From Rubrivivax sp. (lineage in GTDB: Bacteria; Pseudomonadota; Gammaproteobacteria; Burkholderiales; Burkholderiaceae_C), in NCBI GenBank assembly GCA_004210455.1, contig SEFA01000020.1, positions 1-64,000 on the forward strand: a stretch of 64,000 nucleotides of DNA, read 5' to 3'. The notes beneath the pieces were generated by a model that was not told the DNA's origin, made no database searches, and was given only the letters and a program-made list of their open reading frames with translations. Each line of letters begins with the position of its first letter. The first letter of the stretch is position 1. Positions 54,745 to 63,786 of this stretch are shown here, piece after piece. The position numbers and the translations under genes were made by a program.

Positions 54745-55470
54745 ATGTCCTCGACTTCCAACACCTCCGCCCGGAAAGTCGCCATCGTCACCGGTGCCTC
54801 GCAAGGCATCGGCGCGGCGCTGGTCGCCGCGTATCGCGCACAGGGCTACGCCGTCGTGGCCAACTCGCGCCACATCCAGCAGGGCGACGACGCCGACGTC
54901 GTCGCCGTCCCCGGCCACATCGGCGACCGCCTGGTCGCACAACGCGTCGTCCAGACCGCCCTCGACCGCTTCGGCCGCATCGACACGCTGATCAACAACG
55001 CCGGCGTCTTCATCGCCAAACCCTTCACCGACTACACGCCGCAGGACTTCCAGGACGCGTTCGCGGTCAACGTCGCCGGCTTCTTCCACGTCACGCAGCT
55101 GGCGCTGCCGCAGATGCTGCAGCAGAAGCGCGGCCACGTCGTGACCATCACCACCACGCTGGTCGATCAGCCGATCGCCGCGGTCCCGACCGGACTGGCC
55201 GGCCTGACCAAGGGCGGTCTGGACGCGGTGACCCGCTCGCTGGCGATCGAGTACGCCAAGACCGGCGTGCGCGTGAACGCCGTGCGTCCCGGCGTGATCA
55301 AGACGCCGATGCACGCGCCGGAGACGCACGACTTCCTCGCCGCGCTGCACCCGATGGGCCGCATGGGTGAGATCAGCGACATCGTCGACGCCGTGCTGTA
55401 CCTGGAGCGCGCCGGCTTCGTCACCGGCGAACTGCTCAACGTCGACGGCGGCCAGCACGCCGGCCGCTGA
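54745..55470 (+). CDS. Short-chain dehydrogenase/reductase
   Basis: 241 residues from ATG 54745 (AGGAG upstream; ATG 54727 is weaker). Classical SDR: cofactor motif VAIVTGASQGIGAALVAAY, NNAGV, Ser in VVTITTTLVDQ, and the catalytic region, where the usual YxxxK is replaced by GLAGLTKGGLDAV with Lys kept but Tyr not visible. The loss of the Tyr is unusual and may mean altered chemistry. Ends with the family GGQHAGR. Followed after 9 bases by a tautomerase gene, so they form an operon under the LysR regulator. Confidence 0.85.
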   Translation: MSSTSNTSARKVAIVTGASQGIGAALVAAYRAQGYAVVANSRHIQQGDDADVVAVPGHIGDRLVAQRVVQTALDRFGRIDTLINNAGVFIAKPFTDYTPQDFQDAFAVNVAGFFHVTQLALPQMLQQKRGHVVTITTTLVDQPIAAVPTGLAGLTKGGLDAVTRSLAIEYAKTGVRVNAVRPGVIKTPMHAPETHDFLAALHPMGRMGEISDIVDAVLYLERAGFVTGELLNVDGGQHAGR

Positions 55471-55479
55471 GGAGACCTC

Positions 55480-55716
55480 ATGCCCTACGTCAACATCAAG
55501 GTGACCCGCGAGGGCACCGCCCCCGGCGCCAGCGCCACCACGCCCGAGCAGAAGGCGGCCCTGATCCAGGGCGTCAGCGACCTGCTGTTCGAGGTGATGG
55601 GCAAGCCGCAACACATGACCTTCGTCGTCATCGACGAGGTCGGGCTCGAGAACTGGGGCGTCGGCGGCCTGCCGACGACGGAATTCCGCCGCCGACAGGC
55701 CGGGACGCCGGGCTAG
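55480..55716 (+). CDS. 4-oxalocrotonate tautomerase-family protein
   Basis: 78 residues. After Met removal the catalytic Pro1 starts PYVNIKVTREG, the hallmark of the tautomerase superfamily; Arg and hydrophobic positions follow (ALIQGVSDLLFEVMGKP, MTFVVIDEVGLENWGVGG). GAGGAG precedes the ATG. It probably isomerises the product of the SDR gene just upstream. Confidence 0.87.
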   Translation: MPYVNIKVTREGTAPGASATTPEQKAALIQGVSDLLFEVMGKPQHMTFVVIDEVGLENWGVGGLPTTEFRRRQAGTPG

Positions 55717-55774
55717 GGAGGCCCTGGAGACCGGTTCCCTTCACGACGAGGATCGCGCGACAGCGGCATGCCGC

Positions 55775-56314
55775 TCAGCCGCCCTTGATCCTCACCGTGA
55801 ACGTGAGCTTGTAGGTGCCGCCGTCGCCGCTGAAGTTCAGCGGCGTGAGCGGCGTTTCCGTCGTCACCGTCGGCACGACGAAGCTGTGCCAGCCGAGGTA
55901 CTCGTCGTTGGCCAGCGAACCCGACACGATGTTCGACAGCTTGGGGCCGACGACCGAGCGCAACTGGGCCGGCGTGAGATTGCTCCAGCCGCTCTGTCCG
56001 TACGCGTTCCAGATGCTCTGCATCATCACCTGGAGGATCCCGCCGCCGCCGAGGTCCGGATCCCAGTCCTCCTCCAGCATGAACACGAAGACGAAGGCGC
56101 CGCCGGCTTCGGCTTCATCGATGATGCGCCGCGTGTTGTCGACGGAGCCGACGTTGAAGTTGTCGTCCCAATCGGAATCCCGCAGGCGGTGCAGCTTGCC
56201 GCCGGGCACGTTGCGATGCGCCATGAAGACCAGCACGTAGGGCGAGTCGTCGCCGCCCTCGCTCGTGTCGTCGACGCACTTGAGCTGGGTGAGCATCAGC
56301 TGGCGTGTGGGCAT
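55775..56314 (-). CDS. Hypothetical protein (179 aa)
   Basis: Starts at ATG 56314 behind AGGAG. Soluble, no signal. It begins MPTRQLMLTQLKCVDDTSEG and has beta-type segments SPYVLVFMAHRNVPG, GGAFVFVFMLEEDWDPDLGGGG, DEYLGWHSFVVPTVTTETP and TYKLTFTVRIKGG. Acidic loops (DWDDNF, DDTSEGGDD) suggest metal binding. The overall look is of a beta-rich structural protein. No family recognised. Confidence 0.65.
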   Translation of the reverse strand: MPTRQLMLTQLKCVDDTSEGGDDSPYVLVFMAHRNVPGGKLHRLRDSDWDDNFNVGSVDNTRRIIDEAEAGGAFVFVFMLEEDWDPDLGGGGILQVMMQSIWNAYGQSGWSNLTPAQLRSVVGPKLSNIVSGSLANDEYLGWHSFVVPTVTTETPLTPLNFSGDGGTYKLTFTVRIKGG

Positions 56315-56452
56315 GGCGCATCTCCTGCGAATACCGCTTCGTTGCCGTGCCCGGGATCGAGCCGTGAAGAAGCCGTGAAGCCAGACTAGGCAGTCCCGGG
56401 GAAGGGGCACATCCCTAGGTCGACGATCTCCCCCTAGATCGGAAGCGCTCCC

Positions 56453-57139
56453 TCACAGCACCGCGTAACGGCCCGGCTTGTGGTTGACGGCGATGAAGAG
56501 ATTCATCACCACGGCCGCGAGCACCGAGTACGCCACCCGCTCCACGTCCACCACGGTGAGCGCGAGCAGCACGATCACGCAGTCCATGGCCATCTGCACC
56601 TTGCCGGCGCGCCAGCCCTTGGCCTTCTGCAGGTAGAGCGAGACGATGGTCGCGCCGCCGAGGCTGGCGCGGTGCCGCGCCAGGAACAGGCAGCCCGAAC
56701 CCAGCAGCGCGCCGCCGAGAACCGCCGCGTAGGCCGGGTGGATGCGGTCGATGGCGAAGAGCTTCGGCGAGAACTCGGTCAGCACCGACAGCAGCGCGAT
56801 CGAGACGAAGGTCTTGATCGTGAACTCGCGGCCCATGCGCGTCCAGGCGAACCAGTAGAACGGCAGGTTGATGACGAAGAACAACTTGCCCAGGCTGATG
56901 CCGGTCGCGTAGTGCAGCACGAAGGCCGCGCCGGCCGTGCCGCCGGTCAGCAGCCCGACCTGCGCGAACAGGATCAGCGCCAGCGAGACGAACAGCGTCC
57001 CGGTGAAGATCGCCTGCGCGTCCTCGAAGGCCGTGTGGGAGCGGATCGCCAGATCGGCGAGCGGCTCGGTGATCGGCTCGGCGGCGATCGTGCCTGAGGG
57101 CGGCAGCGGCGGTGTGGGGTTGTCAGGTGTGGCGCTCAT
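56453..57139 (-). CDS. YitT-family membrane protein
   Basis: 228 residues from ATG 57139. After a Pro-rich tail come about six helices of the YitT/DUF161 type: AIFTGTLFVSLALILFAQVGLLTGGTAGAAFVLHYATGI (spans 1-2, residues ~43-82 of the frame), FVINLPFYWFAWTRMG, SIALLSVLTEFSP, AVLGGALLGSGCLFLA and MDCVIVLLALTVVD. Transport substrate of this family is not known. The gene is monocistronic. Confidence 0.82.
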   Translation of the reverse strand: MSATPDNPTPPLPPSGTIAAEPITEPLADLAIRSHTAFEDAQAIFTGTLFVSLALILFAQVGLLTGGTAGAAFVLHYATGISLGKLFFVINLPFYWFAWTRMGREFTIKTFVSIALLSVLTEFSPKLFAIDRIHPAYAAVLGGALLGSGCLFLARHRASLGGATIVSLYLQKAKGWRAGKVQMAMDCVIVLLALTVVDVERVAYSVLAAVVMNLFIAVNHKPGRYAVL

Positions 57140-57240
57140 CCCGGGCACGAAGCAGAAAGCGTGCCCAGGAGTGTCGCAGCACCGGCGTGCGGCGTCAGCG
57201 CGGACCCCTCTGCACTTCGCGCCGCCGCACGCCTCGACGC

Positions 57241-58269
57241 TCAGCGGCCCTGTGCCTTCAGCCGCGCGTCCAGCCGCGAGAACACGCGCCGTGCGTTGCC
57301 CTCATAGACCAGGTGGCGCTCCTCGTCGCTGAGGTGCGGCGTGGCGGCGATGTAGCGCTTGGTGTCGTCGAAGTAGTGGCCCGTCTCGGGATCGATGCCG
57401 CGCACCGCGCCGATCATCTCGGACGCGAACAGCACGTTCTTCACCGGGATCACCTTCGTCAGCAGGTCGATGCCCGGCTGGTGATAGACGCAGGTGTCGA
57501 AGAAGATGTTGTTGAGCAGATGCTCGTCCAGCAACGGCTTCTTGAGCTCCTGCGCCAGTCCGCGGAAACGGCCCCAGTGGTAGGGCACCGCGCCGCCGCC
57601 GTGCGGGATCAGGAACTTCAGCGTCGGGAAGTCCTTGAACAGGTCGCCGCTCAGGCACTGCATGAAGGCGGTGGTGTCCGCGTTCAGGTAATGCGCGCCG
57701 GTGGTGTGGAAACACGCGTTGCAGCTGGTGCTGACGTGGACCATCGCGGGGATGTCCAGCTCGACCATCTTCTCGTAGAGCGGGTACCAGTGGCGGTCGG
57801 TCAGCGGCGGGCTCGTCCAATGGCCGCCGGACGGGTCCGGGTTCAGGTTGATGCCGACGAAGCCGTAGTCGTTGACGCACTTCTCCAGCTCCGGGATGCA
57901 GCTCGCCGGGTCGACGCCGGGGCTCTGCGGAAGCATGGCCGCGCCGACGAAGTGCTCGGGGAAGAGTTCCGCGACGCGCGCGCAGAGCTCGTTGCAGATC
58001 GCGGCCCAGGTCGCCGACGTCTGGAAATCGCCGATGTGATGCGCCATGAAGCTGGCGCGCGGGCTGAAGATCGTCAGGTCGGAGCCGCGCTCCTTCATCT
58101 TCTTGAGCTGGTTGGTCTCGATCGACTCGCGCAGCTCGTCGTCGGAGATTTTCAGGTCGCTGGCCCGGGGCGCCCGCGACGGGTCCTTCAGGCCCGCGAT
58201 CTGCAGGTCGCGCCAGGCGCCGAGCGCGGCGGGAGCGGTGGTGTAGTGACCGTGGACGTCGATGATCAT
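57241..58269 (-). CDS. ligJ: 4-oxalomesaconate hydratase (LigJ-type amidohydrolase)
   Basis: 342 residues. It hydrates the ring-opening product 4-oxalomesaconate to 4-carboxy-4-hydroxy-2-oxoadipate, the step after gallate dioxygenase. The amidohydrolase metal ligands appear as HxH in MIIDVHGHYTT, a His in MVHVSTSCNACFHTTGAHYLNADTT and IPHGGGAVPYHWGRFRGLAQELKK, and Glu in ASEMIGAVRGIDPETG. Length and sequence agree closely with LigJ. It is divergent in place, but in function belongs to the cluster to its right. No aldolase (LigK/GalC) is in the window. Confidence 0.9.
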   Translation of the reverse strand: MIIDVHGHYTTAPAALGAWRDLQIAGLKDPSRAPRASDLKISDDELRESIETNQLKKMKERGSDLTIFSPRASFMAHHIGDFQTSATWAAICNELCARVAELFPEHFVGAAMLPQSPGVDPASCIPELEKCVNDYGFVGINLNPDPSGGHWTSPPLTDRHWYPLYEKMVELDIPAMVHVSTSCNACFHTTGAHYLNADTTAFMQCLSGDLFKDFPTLKFLIPHGGGAVPYHWGRFRGLAQELKKPLLDEHLLNNIFFDTCVYHQPGIDLLTKVIPVKNVLFASEMIGAVRGIDPETGHYFDDTKRYIAATPHLSDEERHLVYEGNARRVFSRLDARLKAQGR

Positions 58270-58427
58270 GAGACTCTCTGGTTCGCTGGGAACGACCGCG
58301 GCAGGGCGCTGCCCTGCCAGGCCGACTCCGGCGGATTGTGGAGAGCCGCCGCCAGTCGTCCAAGTTATGGCCTGGACTAGCTGCTATTCAGTTCCGGCAT
58401 GGCGTCGACAACGCTGAGCGCCGCTTG

Positions 58428-58470
58428 CTCCCCCTCCCGCACTGCGGGAGAGGACGGGGGGTGAGGGCCG
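58428..58470 (+). repeat. Interspersed hairpin repeat, copy C
   Basis: CCCTCCCGCA / TGCGGGAGAGG stem followed by GGGGGGTGAGGGCC, the same tail as copy A. Lies in the 217-base spacer between the LysR stop and the hydratase gene. Confidence 0.5.
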
Positions 58471-58486
58471 GCGGCGGCGGCAGTGC

Positions 58487-59392
58487 TCAAGCCCGGCCGT
58501 GCGTGATGACGTAGGCCGCACGGTGCAGATGCGCCATGAAGTGCCTGACCGCCGGCTTCACCGCCGCGTCGTTGCGCGCCATGGCGCCCAGCGTGAGACG
58601 CAGCGGCGCTTCCTTCACGGGCACCACCTGCAGGAACTGCGCGGCGAACGGATGCGCGGCGATCTGTCGCGGCAGCAGGCCGACGCAGTTGCCGCTGGCG
58701 ATCACGGACAGCAGCCCCAGCGTCGAATTGACCACCGCGCCCGCTGGCGGCGGCGGCAGGCCGTGGGTCTCGAACAGCGTTCGTGCCAACCCGGTCGCCT
58801 CCGTCGCGCCGGTGTAGACCCAGCGCGCCTCGGCCAGGTCCGCGAGCTGCCGCGATCGCGCCAGCGCATTGCCCTTGCGCACCACGACCACCATGTCGAT
58901 CGGCATCAGCGTCTCCACGATGCACTCGCCGCGCGGCAACTGATCGGGCAAGGGACCGAGCGCGATGTCGACCTCGCCCTTGCGCACGCGGGTCAGCTGC
59001 GCGATGTAGAGCTCCTCCACGATGCGCAGCTGGATGTCGGGGAACTCCGCGCCGAACGTGCGCAGCGCCTCGGGCACCAGCAGCATCACCGCCAGCGGCA
59101 CCGCGCCGATGGTCAGCGAGCCCGTCATGCGGCCGCTCAGCTGCTGGATCTGCTCGCGGGCGTGCGACAGCTCCCGGTCCGCCGCCAGGGCGCGTTCGTA
59201 AAGCACCATGCCCTGCGCCGTCGCGAGCACGCCCGTCGTCGAGCGCAGCAGCAGCGTCGTCTCCAGCTCGCGTTCCAACTCCCGGACCATCTTCGTCAGC
59301 GCCGGCTGCGACACCCCGACGCGACGCGCCGCCGATCGCAGGCTGCCTTCCTCCACCGCGGCGACGAGCGCCCGCAAGTTCGTGAGCTTCAT
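58487..59392 (-). CDS. LysR-family regulator of the gallate cluster
   Basis: 301 residues from ATG 59392. HTH at 1-60 (LRALVAAVEEGSLRSAARRVGVSQPALTKMVRELERELETTL), effector domain SLTIGAVPLAVMLLVPEALRTFG, VDIALGPLPDQLP, and NCVGLLPRQIAAHPFA. By position it is the GalR-like activator of tannase and gallate dioxygenase genes, with gallate or an intermediate as inducer; this is inference. A palindromic LysR-type site lies just upstream of its start. Confidence 0.88.
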   Translation of the reverse strand: MKLTNLRALVAAVEEGSLRSAARRVGVSQPALTKMVRELERELETTLLLRSTTGVLATAQGMVLYERALAADRELSHAREQIQQLSGRMTGSLTIGAVPLAVMLLVPEALRTFGAEFPDIQLRIVEELYIAQLTRVRKGEVDIALGPLPDQLPRGECIVETLMPIDMVVVVRKGNALARSRQLADLAEARWVYTGATEATGLARTLFETHGLPPPPAGAVVNSTLGLLSVIASGNCVGLLPRQIAAHPFAAQFLQVVPVKEAPLRLTLGAMARNDAAVKPAVRHFMAHLHRAAYVITHGRA

Positions 59393-59402
59393 GGACCGGA
59401 AT

Positions 59403-59419
59403 GATAACGACCGGTTATC
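59403..59419. promoter_or_regulatory. LysR-type binding site in the divergent promoter
   Basis: GATAAC-N5-GTTATC, which contains the LysR consensus T-N11-A (59405 and 59417). It lies 11 bases before the LysR start codon, where binding would allow autorepression and, with a second site, activation of the tannase promoter. Confidence 0.65.
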
Positions 59420-59482
59420 GCGCCACGCTCCACGGCATCTGCCAGATGCCGGCACGCATTCCTAGACTGCGCCCCGAATCGA

Positions 59483-59498
59483 CTTGATCCGGATCAAG
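59483..59498. promoter_or_regulatory. FNR/Anr-type box upstream of the tannase gene
   Basis: CTTGATCCGGATCAAG is a perfect 16-base palindrome and contains TTGAT-N4-ATCAA, the consensus of Fnr-type oxygen regulators. TCG and CGA extend it imperfectly. It lies about 110 bases before the tannase start. Whether it activates or represses depends on the unknown start site. Confidence 0.6.
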
Positions 59499-59599
59499 CC
59501 GATCGACGAGAACACCGATGAAGCCGCAACAAAGCGGCGATGCGCGCGCTGAGACAGGGAACCACAAGACCTTCCCCACAGCAACGACAGGAGACAAGC

Positions 59600-61306
59600 G
59601 TGACACAACCTAGGGTTATCACCAAGGCACTCGGGCTTCTGCTCGCGACGGCCCTTGGCGGGCTGAGCGGCTGCAACGGCAATGGCGACGACACGTCGTC
59701 CACGGACACGACCACGCCACCGGCGTCGGTCGAACTCGGCATCGTCAAACCCACCGCCACCTGTGCCAGTCTGGCCTCGACCAATCTGGTCGAGATCGGC
59801 GGCGTGGGCAGCACCATCTCGTCGGCGACGGAAGGCACCGTCGCCATCAACGGCAAGGACACAAAATTCTGCACCGTCGAGGGCACGCTCGCGCCCGCCG
59901 TCGGTTTCCGCGTGCGGCTGCCGCTGGAGACCTGGACGCAACGCACGCTCGACCTCGGCTGCGGCGGCCTGTGCGGCTCGATCAGCGCGGCGGTCGATCC
60001 CGGTCAAGCCTTCGGCTGCCCGCTGGTGCAGTCCGGCGGCTTCGTCCTGGCTTCGACCAACATGGGCCACACGAATGCCGAGGCGGCCTGGTCGCAGGAC
60101 GCGCAGCGTCGCGTGGACTTCGCCTACCGCGCGGTCCACATCACCAACCTCGCGGCGAAGAAGCTGACCCTGGCCTTCTACGGCCAGGCACAGAAGTACG
60201 CGTATTTCGTCGGCTGCTCCGACGGCGGACGCGAAGGGCTGATGGCCGCGCAGCGTTATCCGACGGACTACAACGGCATCGTCGTCGGCGCGCCGGCTTT
60301 CCTGTTCCAGACGCAGAACTCGCTGCTGCACGGCTGGGGCTCGCGGGCCAACCGCGACAACGGCCTGACCACCGGCAACGTCGTGATGTACCCGGCCAAG
60401 GCCGCCGTGCTGCACCGGGCGGTCGTCGCCGCCTGCGACGCGCAGGACGGCCAGACCGACGGCCTGCTGAGCGATCCGCGCCTCTGCGGCTACGACCCCG
60501 CCGCGATCCAGTGCCCGGACGGCGCCACCGACACCAGCGCCTGCCTGACCGCGACCGAGGTGGCGTCGGCACGCAAGTTCTACGCCGGCCCGCGCGACGC
60601 CTCGACCAGCCGGCGCGTGCTCGTGGGCACTTCGCAATACGGCTCGGAGCTGAACTGGTCCGGCGTCTTCGTGCCCGCCAGCGATACGCCGACGACGCGC
60701 CTGGGCAGCGACAACTTCGTCAACGGCGCGCGCTCGGTGATCTTCACCGACGCGACGCCGCCGACGATCGACGAGCTCGACTTCAGCGAAGCGTTCTACG
60801 CGAAGCTGCGCCCGCGCCACCCGCTCAACGACGCGACCAATCCGGACCTGACCGCCTTCAAGGCCGCGGGCGGGCGGCTGATCCTGTGGCACGGCTGGGC
60901 GGACCAGCACATCTCGCCGATCGGCACGATCGCGTACTACGAAGCGATGCAGAAGGTGCTCGGCCAGTCGACGATGGACGGCTTCATGCGCCTGTACCTG
61001 CTGCCGGGTGTCGCGCACTGCGGCAGCGGCGAGGGCCACGACAAGCTGGATCTGGTCACCGCCGCCGTGAACTGGGTCGAGAAGGGCACCGCGCCGGACG
61101 GCATCACGACGAGCCGCACCGATGCCGGCGGCGCCGTGACCGCCTCACGCCCGGTGTACCCCTACCCCGCGCTGGCCAAGCTGAACAGCGGCGCGGACGC
61201 GACCCAGGCCGGGAACTACACGAAGGGCCCCGCGCTCTTCACCTCGTCGGTTCCCGACTGGGCCGGCATCGAATTCTTCAACCCCTATGCGGCCGCGCCT
61301 CTCTGA
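59600..61306 (+). CDS. Tannase/feruloyl-esterase family lipoprotein
   Basis: 568 residues from GTG 59600 behind AGGAGA. The signal peptide ends in lipobox LSGC, so it is anchored in an outer membrane. Alpha/beta-hydrolase of the tannase family: nucleophile Ser in VGCSDGGREGLMAAQ, paired with a disulfide next to the active site (family CS-D-HC pattern), Asp in WHGWADQHISP and His in LPGVAHCGSGEG. It would cleave gallate esters of tannins at the cell surface, releasing gallate for the dioxygenase coded next. A feruloyl esterase role is the alternative. Confidence 0.88.
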   Translation: MTQPRVITKALGLLLATALGGLSGCNGNGDDTSSTDTTTPPASVELGIVKPTATCASLASTNLVEIGGVGSTISSATEGTVAINGKDTKFCTVEGTLAPAVGFRVRLPLETWTQRTLDLGCGGLCGSISAAVDPGQAFGCPLVQSGGFVLASTNMGHTNAEAAWSQDAQRRVDFAYRAVHITNLAAKKLTLAFYGQAQKYAYFVGCSDGGREGLMAAQRYPTDYNGIVVGAPAFLFQTQNSLLHGWGSRANRDNGLTTGNVVMYPAKAAVLHRAVVAACDAQDGQTDGLLSDPRLCGYDPAAIQCPDGATDTSACLTATEVASARKFYAGPRDASTSRRVLVGTSQYGSELNWSGVFVPASDTPTTRLGSDNFVNGARSVIFTDATPPTIDELDFSEAFYAKLRPRHPLNDATNPDLTAFKAAGGRLILWHGWADQHISPIGTIAYYEAMQKVLGQSTMDGFMRLYLLPGVAHCGSGEGHDKLDLVTAAVNWVEKGTAPDGITTSRTDAGGAVTASRPVYPYPALAKLNSGADATQAGNYTKGPALFTSSVPDWAGIEFFNPYAAAPL

Positions 61307-61344
61307 CCCTTCGGTCGCGCACCGCTCCAACCCCTCTACCCCTC

Positions 61345-62628
61345 ATGGCCCGGATCATCGGCGGCATCGCCGCCTCGCACACCCCGACGATCGGTTTCGC
61401 GTTCGACCGAGACAAGCGCTCGGACCCCGCCTGGGCGCCGATCTTCGACGCCTTCGCGCCGGTGCAGGACTGGCTGGCCGAGCGCAGGCCCGACGTGCTG
61501 CTGATGGTCTACAACGACCACGTCACCTCGTTCTTCTTCGACCACTACGCCGCGTTCTCGCTGGGGGTCGGGGAGCGCTGGGCCGTGGCCGACGAGGGCG
61601 GCGGCGCGCGCGACCTGCCCCCGGTGGACGGCCATCCGGCGCTGGCCGCGCACATCGGCCAGTCGCTGGTGGCGGACGAGTTCGACATGTCCTTCTTCCA
61701 GGACAAGGCGCTCGATCACGGGTGTTTCTCGCCGCTGTCGGTCATGTGCCCGCACGAGCCGACCTGGCCCGTGAAGCTCGTGCCGCTGCAGATGGGCGTG
61801 CTGCAGTTCCCGATCCCCAGCGCGCGTCGCTGCTACCGCCTCGGGCAGGCGCTGCGTCGCGCGATCGAGAGCTACCCCGAGGATCTCCGCGTCGCCATCG
61901 TCGCGACCGGCGGCCTGTCGCACCAGGTGCACGGCGAGCGCGCCGGCTTCAACAATCCGGCGTGGGACGCACGCTTCCTCGACCTGCTCGAGCAGGATCC
62001 GGAGGCGCTCGCCGACATGACGCACGCCGAGTACGCGACGCTGGGCGGCTTCGAAGGCTCGGAAGTGATCATGTGGCTGGTGATGCGCGGCGCGCTCGCC
62101 GCGCAGGTGAGCTGCCTGCATCGCGCCTACACGCTGCCGTCGATGACCGGCATCGCGACGGCGATCTTCGAGCCGGCGCAGCAGGCCTTGCCCGACGCGA
62201 CGCTCGATCGACACCGCGCGCGCATGGCGCGGCAGCTCGACGGCGTCGCCGCCCTGCCCGGCACCTATCCGTTCACGCTCGAGCGCAGCGTCGCCGCCTT
62301 CCGGCTCAACCGCTTCCTCCATGCGCTGGTCGACCCCGCCGTGCGACGTGAGTTCCTCGCCGACGAGGAGGCGTCGTTCGAACGCGCCGCGCTCAGCGAC
62401 GAGGAACGCGAGCTCGTGCGCCGCCGCGACTGGATCGGGCTGATCCGCTACGGCGTCATCTTCTTCCTGCTCGAGAAGCTGGGCGCCGTGATCGGCGTCT
62501 CCAACCTGCACATCTACGCCGCCATGCGCAGTGAAACGCTGGACGCATTCCAGGCGACCCGCAACGCACGGGTCCTTTATTCCGTCGCATCCACTTCCCC
62601 CAACCAGAAAGACGAGGAGACATCGTGA
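61345..62628 (+). CDS. galA: Gallate dioxygenase (LigB-LigA fusion)
   Basis: 427 residues, matching GalA/DesB. It is an Fe(II) extradiol dioxygenase that opens gallate to 4-oxalomesaconate using oxygen. The N-terminal LigB-like catalytic domain (1-~285) has iron ligands His in ASHTPTIGF and YNDHVTSF, with the active-site His in GGLSHQVHGERAG. The C-terminal LigA-like domain (~300-410) has RLNRFLHALVDPAVRREFLADEEA. Ends PNQKDEETS. It overlaps the porin start (GTGA), so the two are translationally coupled. The ATG at 61345 was chosen as conserved. Confidence 0.93.
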   Translation: MARIIGGIAASHTPTIGFAFDRDKRSDPAWAPIFDAFAPVQDWLAERRPDVLLMVYNDHVTSFFFDHYAAFSLGVGERWAVADEGGGARDLPPVDGHPALAAHIGQSLVADEFDMSFFQDKALDHGCFSPLSVMCPHEPTWPVKLVPLQMGVLQFPIPSARRCYRLGQALRRAIESYPEDLRVAIVATGGLSHQVHGERAGFNNPAWDARFLDLLEQDPEALADMTHAEYATLGGFEGSEVIMWLVMRGALAAQVSCLHRAYTLPSMTGIATAIFEPAQQALPDATLDRHRARMARQLDGVAALPGTYPFTLERSVAAFRLNRFLHALVDPAVRREFLADEEASFERAALSDEERELVRRRDWIGLIRYGVIFFLLEKLGAVIGVSNLHIYAAMRSETLDAFQATRNARVLYSVASTSPNQKDEETS

Positions 62629-63767
62629 AGACAACAAGAAGACTTTCTGCCGCGACCCTGATGACCGCCGGCGCGTTCTGCGCCATCGCGCATGCACCGG
62701 CGCAGGCACAGACGCAGAGCCCGAGCAACGTGCAGATCTACGGGCTGCTCGATGTGCCGGTCGAATACCTGAACAACGTCGGCGCGGCCGGCGCGAGCCT
62801 CACCCGCATGCCGGGCCTGAGCGGCGGTCATGCGCCGTCGCGGCTCGGATTCCGCGGCACCGAGGACCTGGGCGGCGGGCTGAAGGCGGTGTTCACGCTG
62901 GAGATGGGCATCGGCGCCGACAGCGGCACGCTCAACCAGGGCGGGCGCGCGTGGGGCCGACAGGCCTACGTGGGTCTGCAGGGCGGCTGGGGCACGATCA
63001 GCCTCGGGCGGCAATACTCGATGCTGTTCTGGTCGCAGACCGACGCGGACATCCTCGGGCCGGCGATGTTCGGTTCGGGCTCGCTGGACAGCTACCTGCC
63101 GAATGCCCGCGTGGACAACGCGATCGCGTATCGCGGCCAGTTCAGCGGCTTCACCGTCGGCGCGACCTGGAGTCCCGGCCGCGACGCGGTCAACGCGGGA
63201 CCGAGCCCGTCGGGCACCAACTGCGCGGGCGAGAACGCCGCCGACAAGAACGCCTGCCGGCAGTGGTCGGCGATGGTCAAGTACGACACGCCGGTGTGGG
63301 GCCTCGCCGCGGCGGTCGACGAGATCCGCGGCGGCGCGGGCGCCTTCGCGGGCCTGACCAGCAGCGCGATGAAGGACAGACGCAGCACGGTGGCGGGCTG
63401 GTTCAAGACCGGCGACTGGAAGCTTGCGGCGGGGCTGATCGCGCGCCGCAACGATGCGAGCGCCCTCACGCCCAAGAGCAACCTCTGGTACGCGGGTGCG
63501 ACGTGGTCGCTCACGCCGAGCTGGGGCCTCGACGCGCAGGTGTTCAAGCTGGACTACAAGAACAGCGCCAACGAGGCGACCTTGTGGGCCGTGCGCGGAA
63601 CCTACTTCCTGTCCAAGCGGACGTCGGTCTACGCGACGGCCGGCCGCATCGACAACGACGGCACGCTGGCGCTCGGCGTCAGCAACGCGGCCGCGGCGGC
63701 GGGCAGCACGCCGGCGGCGGGCGGCTCGCAGACGGGCCTGGGCATGGGCATCCGCCACGCGTTCTGA
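62625..63767 (+). CDS. Gram-negative porin, Burkholderia type
   Basis: 380 residues from GTG 62625 with GAGGAGA upstream. Signal peptide (to AHAPAQAQT), then the 16-strand trimeric porin pattern: SNVQIYGLLDVPVEYLNNVG, SRLGFRGTEDLGGGLKAVFTLE, GRQAYVGLQGGWGTISLGRQY, and a final barrel strand ending GLGMGIRHAF with C-terminal Phe. It should form the outer-membrane route for gallate or related aromatic acids, as inferred from its coupling to the dioxygenase. Confidence 0.92.
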   Translation: MKTTRRLSAATLMTAGAFCAIAHAPAQAQTQSPSNVQIYGLLDVPVEYLNNVGAAGASLTRMPGLSGGHAPSRLGFRGTEDLGGGLKAVFTLEMGIGADSGTLNQGGRAWGRQAYVGLQGGWGTISLGRQYSMLFWSQTDADILGPAMFGSGSLDSYLPNARVDNAIAYRGQFSGFTVGATWSPGRDAVNAGPSPSGTNCAGENAADKNACRQWSAMVKYDTPVWGLAAAVDEIRGGAGAFAGLTSSAMKDRRSTVAGWFKTGDWKLAAGLIARRNDASALTPKSNLWYAGATWSLTPSWGLDAQVFKLDYKNSANEATLWAVRGTYFLSKRTSVYATAGRIDNDGTLALGVSNAAAAAGSTPAAGGSQTGLGMGIRHAF

Positions 63768-63786
63768 CGGCGACGGGAGATCTCTG

